The notes under the pieces: model-generated | Database searches by the model: none | The model's input: only the letters and a program-made list of their open reading frames with translations | What the model was told of the DNA's origin: nothing | Position numbers and translations under genes: made by a program | Shown: positions 13,623 to 15,979 of the stretch, in pieces | How positions within the stretch are numbered: position 1 is the first letter of the stretch | Layout: the number at the start of each line of letters is the position of its first letter | Assembly (NCBI GenBank): GCA_021789355.1 | Contig: JAJYJR010000060.1 | Location: 1 to 15,979 of the forward strand | DNA from: Chloroflexota bacterium | GTDB lineage: Bacteria > Chloroflexota > Limnocylindria > Limnocylindrales > CSP1-4 | DNA length: 15,979 nt | Reading direction: 5' to 3'

Positions 13623-15002
13623 ATGAGGAAGAACGTCGAGCGGGCCGGGGATCGACAGGTCCGGCGCTGGCTCGCCCGCCATCGGGTGGAGGTGCGGGGC
13701 CTCACCCTCGACGACCACATCGGTTCGCCGCGAGCCAAGCGTGAGCTCCAGAGTCTCGCGGCCGCGCTGAGGGCACCGGAACAGGTGACCGCGGCCGGTG
13801 GCTCGCTCGTGAGGGCGGCCCTCTTCACCGGCCCGCCCGGCGTCGGCAAGACCAACCTGGCACGCATTCTGGCGTGCCTGGTCGGCGCGGTGCCGTACTA
13901 CGAGTGCCAGGCCAACGAACTCACCGGCCGCCTCGTGGGTCGCCTCGCGCGCTACTTCGCGCGCCATCCCGATCCGGCCGTCATCTACGTCGATGAGCTC
14001 GACGCGGTCGCGATCGAGCGCGGCTCCCGCGTCCACGACCGCCACTCCCGAGCAGTGCTCTACGCGATGTTGGCTGCCATCGACAGTCTCCGCGGCTCCG
14101 GCACCGTCTGCTGGGTGGCGTCCACCAACGCGCCCCCAGCACTCCTCGATCCCGCCCTCCTGCGCGAAGGCCGATTCGGCAGCCGGATCATCCGGCTCGA
14201 CCTGCCGACTCGTCAGGAAAGGGTCGATCTCTTCGAGTACTTCCTGTCAGGTCGTCGCCTAGCCGAGCCGATCGACGTGCGGCGGGCGGCCGAGCTGACG
14301 CGTGGGCGCAGCGGGGCAGACGTGCGGGCAGCGCTCGACGAGGGACTCGCCCTCGCCATCGCGGACGGCGTCAGCGGCCTCACGATGCGACACCTCGAGG
14401 AGGCGATCAGGCGGCACGGCGAGCTGGATGAGGTGCCGCCCCTCAGCTTGGCTCAACGCCGTCGCCAGGCCGCCCACGAGAGTGCGCACCTGATAGTGGC
14501 TCTCGAGACCATGGGCCCGGCTGCGATCACCGCGGTCAGCCTCGGCGACCACCGCGGCGCGCGGACCGACATCGGTCCCGACGACGGGTCACCGGGTGAT
14601 CTCTCCGACGACGAGCTGCTCGCCAGGGTGGCCGTGCTGGTCGCCGGGCAGATCGGCGAGCAGATGGTGACGGGGTCGACCTCGCAGGGCGGGGCCAGCG
14701 ATACCGCCCAGGCCACGCGCCTGCTTCTGCTGCGCTTGGAGTCGGGGGGCGACTGCGCCTGGGGCAGCCTGGCGCTCGGGCCGTTCGGGATGGAGACGGG
14801 ACCCGCCGTGCTGGATGCGCGGGCGACCTTCGTGCGCCTGGAGCTCGACCGCCAGACGGAGCGGGCGCGCGCGATCCTCGAACGACGCACGGAAGCCCTG
14901 GTAGCGTTGACCGACCAGCTGCTGCACGAGCACACGCTGAGCGGCGACACGCTCGCCCAGGCCATCGCAGAACTGCCGGCTGCGCAGCAGAGTGCGGCCT
15001 GA
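13623..15002 (+). CDS. FtsH-like AAA+ / peptidase M41 zinc protease lacking membrane segments, 459 aa
   Basis: The ATG at 13623 follows GGGAGGG five bases upstream; the frame is open 240 bases further but that part is non-coding in character. The AAA+ module has Walker A GPPGVGKT (70-77), Walker B VIYVDELDAV (120-129), sensor 1 ASTNAPPALLDPALL (166-180, N169), GRF with R184, and FtsH-type sensor 2 GRSGADVRAAL (228-238). The M41 domain keeps HESAH (285-289) and the third zinc ligand D360 in GGASDTAQAT, spaced as in FtsH. FtsH normally begins with two membrane helices and a periplasmic domain; here only about 30 polar residues precede the AAA+ domain. The pore-loop aromatic appears replaced (ELTG instead of MFVG), and the second arginine finger position is Ser187. 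It should unfold and degrade proteins. The next gene, one base away, encodes a membrane microprotein. Confidence 0.9.
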   Translation: MRKNVERAGDRQVRRWLARHRVEVRGLTLDDHIGSPRAKRELQSLAAALRAPEQVTAAGGSLVRAALFTGPPGVGKTNLARILACLVGAVPYYECQANELTGRLVGRLARYFARHPDPAVIYVDELDAVAIERGSRVHDRHSRAVLYAMLAAIDSLRGSGTVCWVASTNAPPALLDPALLREGRFGSRIIRLDLPTRQERVDLFEYFLSGRRLAEPIDVRRAAELTRGRSGADVRAALDEGLALAIADGVSGLTMRHLEEAIRRHGELDEVPPLSLAQRRRQAAHESAHLIVALETMGPAAITAVSLGDHRGARTDIGPDDGSPGDLSDDELLARVAVLVAGQIGEQMVTGSTSQGGASDTAQATRLLLLRLESGGDCAWGSLALGPFGMETGPAVLDARATFVRLELDRQTERARAILERRTEALVALTDQLLHEHTLSGDTLAQAIAELPAAQQSAA

Positions 15003-15003
15003 G

Positions 15004-15153
15004 ATGGCGCTCAGACGGCTTCTTCTCCGGCTGCTGCTGGTGGCGCTGCTCGGGCTCGCCATCGTGGCGGCCATCGTCGCCGGGCTCCTCGCCGCAGGGG
15101 CGTGGGCCCTGCTGCGCGCGCTGGAGCGCGCCGGCGACCGAGGCGGTCGCTGA
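15004..15153 (+). CDS. single-pass membrane microprotein, 49 aa
   Basis: The ATG at 15004 follows the protease stop after a single base (TGA-G-ATG), so reinitiation or coupling is likely. The product starts MALRRLLLRLLLVALLGLAI and continues VAAIVAGLLAAGAWALL before the basic end RALERAGDRGGR. One long hydrophobic helix (about 7-38) is flanked by arginines on both sides. Its size and position suggest a membrane anchor or adaptor for the soluble protease, supplying what the FtsH N-terminus normally provides; that is inference. The ORF is short but its spacing and clean hydrophobic pattern favour a real gene. It was too short for ordinary ORF calling thresholds. Confidence 0.65.
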   Translation: MALRRLLLRLLLVALLGLAIVAAIVAGLLAAGAWALLRALERAGDRGGR

Positions 15154-15157
15154 CGGC

Positions 15158-15772
15158 ATGGATCCCTACACCGTCTTGGGGGTGTCACCGGGCGCGGATG
15201 TGCAGACCATCCGCCGCGCCTATCGTCGGCTCGCGCGTCGCTATCACCCGGACGTCGGCGGCTCGAACGCGGCCATGTCGCAGCTGAATGCTGCGCGCGC
15301 CGCGCTCGAGCGGCTGGGCGGGGCGCCGTCATGCACCGATGCGCGGCCTCGGTCAGCCCCGCCGGCGACGGCACGGGCGGAGCCCTTACGTCGGCGACCT
15401 CGACGCGCCGATGCGGTCGGAGCGGCTGGACGCCAATGGACCGGCCGAGTCCGACGGTGGGCGATCGGCCGGAGGTCCGGGCAGTGGAGTGTGACCGTCG
15501 CGGTTGTGCTCGCCGTTCACGCGATCGCTCAGTTCGACGCCGCGGTACTGGCGACGGCCGGTTCGCCAGAACTGCTCACGATGGCACTCGCGATGGCCGT
15601 TCAGGCCTCCGCCACTCCGCGCGGCCGTCCGTTCGCTCCCGCAAACGACGCCGGCGTGGCCTTGCGCCTCGTGGGCCGGCTCACCTGGACGGTGAGCCGG
15701 CTGGTCATTGGCGAGGCCTCAAGGTGTGCGGCAGGTCGGCGAGCGACCGCAGGTGACGGACGGTGCTGGTAA
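15158..15772 (+). CDS. J-domain (DnaJ-type) protein with hydrophobic C-terminal region, 204 aa
   Basis: The ATG at 15158 lies four bases after the microprotein stop. Residues 1-55 are a J-domain: DPYTVLGVSPGADVQTIRRA (helices I and II), YRRLARRYHPDVGG with HPD at 30-32, and helix III (AAMSQLNAARAALERLGG). The HPD turn stimulates ATP hydrolysis by Hsp70/DnaK, so the protein would recruit a host DnaK. There is no G/F region, zinc domain or client-binding domain; a basic, Arg/Pro-rich linker (60-108) leads to a hydrophobic segment (WSVTVAVVLAVHAIAQF, then LLTMALAMAV, 111-150) that may bind the membrane. The last 54 bases overlap a convergent frame, so the C-terminus may be altered. Its place in the operon suggests substrate delivery to the protease. 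Confidence 0.8.
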   Translation: MDPYTVLGVSPGADVQTIRRAYRRLARRYHPDVGGSNAAMSQLNAARAALERLGGAPSCTDARPRSAPPATARAEPLRRRPRRADAVGAAGRQWTGRVRRWAIGRRSGQWSVTVAVVLAVHAIAQFDAAVLATAGSPELLTMALAMAVQASATPRGRPFAPANDAGVALRLVGRLTWTVSRLVIGEASRCAAGRRATAGDGRCW

Positions 15773-15979
15773 ATCCACCCGCCTACGCGACAAGCCCTTT
15801 TCGCCGAGGGCACCCCGCTCGTAGGCCCGATGGAAGGCCGCCTGCCCGGCGACCAGCGCCTGCGTCGTCACCCCGCCGCCCTCGGCCAGCGGCCGCAGCT
15901 GCAACATCGTGAGCAGCCACAGGAAGTCGGGAAATGCGAACTTCCGGAAGGGGCGCAGCGTCGGTTCAACCGGCAGGTC
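15719..15979 (-). CDS. unknown protein, C-terminal part (runs off the right edge)
   Basis: Eighty-six residues are visible on the minus strand: VEPTLRPFRKFAFPDFLWLL, then TMLQLRPLAEGGGVTTQALV and AGQAAFHRAYERGALGEKGL. Third-position G/C bias is strong from 15979 to about 15785 and then falls away; the last 20 residues (SRRRVDLPAPSV onward) look non-coding. The real gene may therefore have lost its natural end near 15770, or the overlap with the J-domain gene reflects a small rearrangement. The visible part has a short hydrophobic patch but no recognisable motif. No family assigned. Confidence 0.4.
   Translation of the reverse strand, partial: DLPVEPTLRPFRKFAFPDFLWLLTMLQLRPLAEGGGVTTQALVAGQAAFHRAYERGALGEKGLSRRRVDLPAPSVTCGRSPTCRTP

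Larger units (their letters stand above)
675..15979. mobile_element. putative integrated element (left junction about 668-698, right end not seen)
   Basis: An interrupted host permease gene abuts a serine recombinase. Further right lie an excisionase-like HTH gene, a DnaB-type helicase and a protease/J-domain operon typical of plasmid-like elements. The missing half of the permease does not appear anywhere to the right within the window, so the element, if single, extends past 15979. The middle part also contains insertion sequences and decayed genes, so the region may be a composite of several insertions. The left boundary is inferred from loss of the permease frame, not from a sequenced att repeat. 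Confidence 0.4.

Noticed and set aside
1..15979. CRISPR array, rRNA or tRNA genes
   Set aside because: No regularly spaced repeats and no rRNA- or tRNA-like segments were seen on either strand.

Overview
The window is a high-GC bacterial sequence. Coding genes are G/C-rich at third positions, GTG starts occur, one gene looks leaderless, and PadR-HAAS, IS110 and IS5-type genes are present. This suits an actinobacterial or Chloroflexota-like host, but no rRNA or other taxonomic marker is present, so the phylum is unresolved. Much of the window reads as accessory or mobile DNA.

Layout. Positions 1-670 look like host chromosome: the start of an ECF sigma factor and the C-terminal third of an ABC-2 permease, both on the minus strand. 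The permease reading frame breaks off at about 675, and a large serine recombinase begins at 711. This is the arrangement expected when an element integrates into a gene. The recombinase is odd in two ways: its N-terminal catalytic serine loop cannot be recognised, and two excisionase-type helix-turn-helix (HTH) domains are fused at its C-terminus. Positions 2650-10670 hold cargo and debris. They include a 58-aa acidic protein, an unknown protein preceded by a cluster of palindromes, a decayed MFS transporter, a lipoprotein, an IS110 transposase, a membrane protein, an IS5-family transposase that needs a +1 frameshift, a PadR-HAAS membrane operon with a palindromic operator over its promoter, a frameshifted gene, a three-copy repeat that may be an orphan IS end, and a zinc-ribbon plus SHOCT-like membrane gene pair.

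From 10686 to the right edge the sequence looks like the replication and maintenance core of a plasmid-like or integrative element. A minus-strand operon carries a small excisionase-like HTH protein, a DnaB-type helicase with an extra C-terminal winged-helix tail, and a zinc-ribbon protein. A strong 14+9 bp inverted repeat lies between the first two genes. Divergently, three tightly packed plus-strand genes encode an FtsH-like AAA+/M41 zinc protease without membrane segments, a 49-aa single-pass membrane microprotein, and a J-domain protein.

The most interesting candidate is that last trio. It looks like an FtsH-type protease split into a soluble catalytic subunit and a separate small membrane anchor, coupled to its own J-domain partner and carried beside replication genes. 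The catalytic motifs are read directly from the sequence. The joint function is inference from gene order and near-zero spacing.
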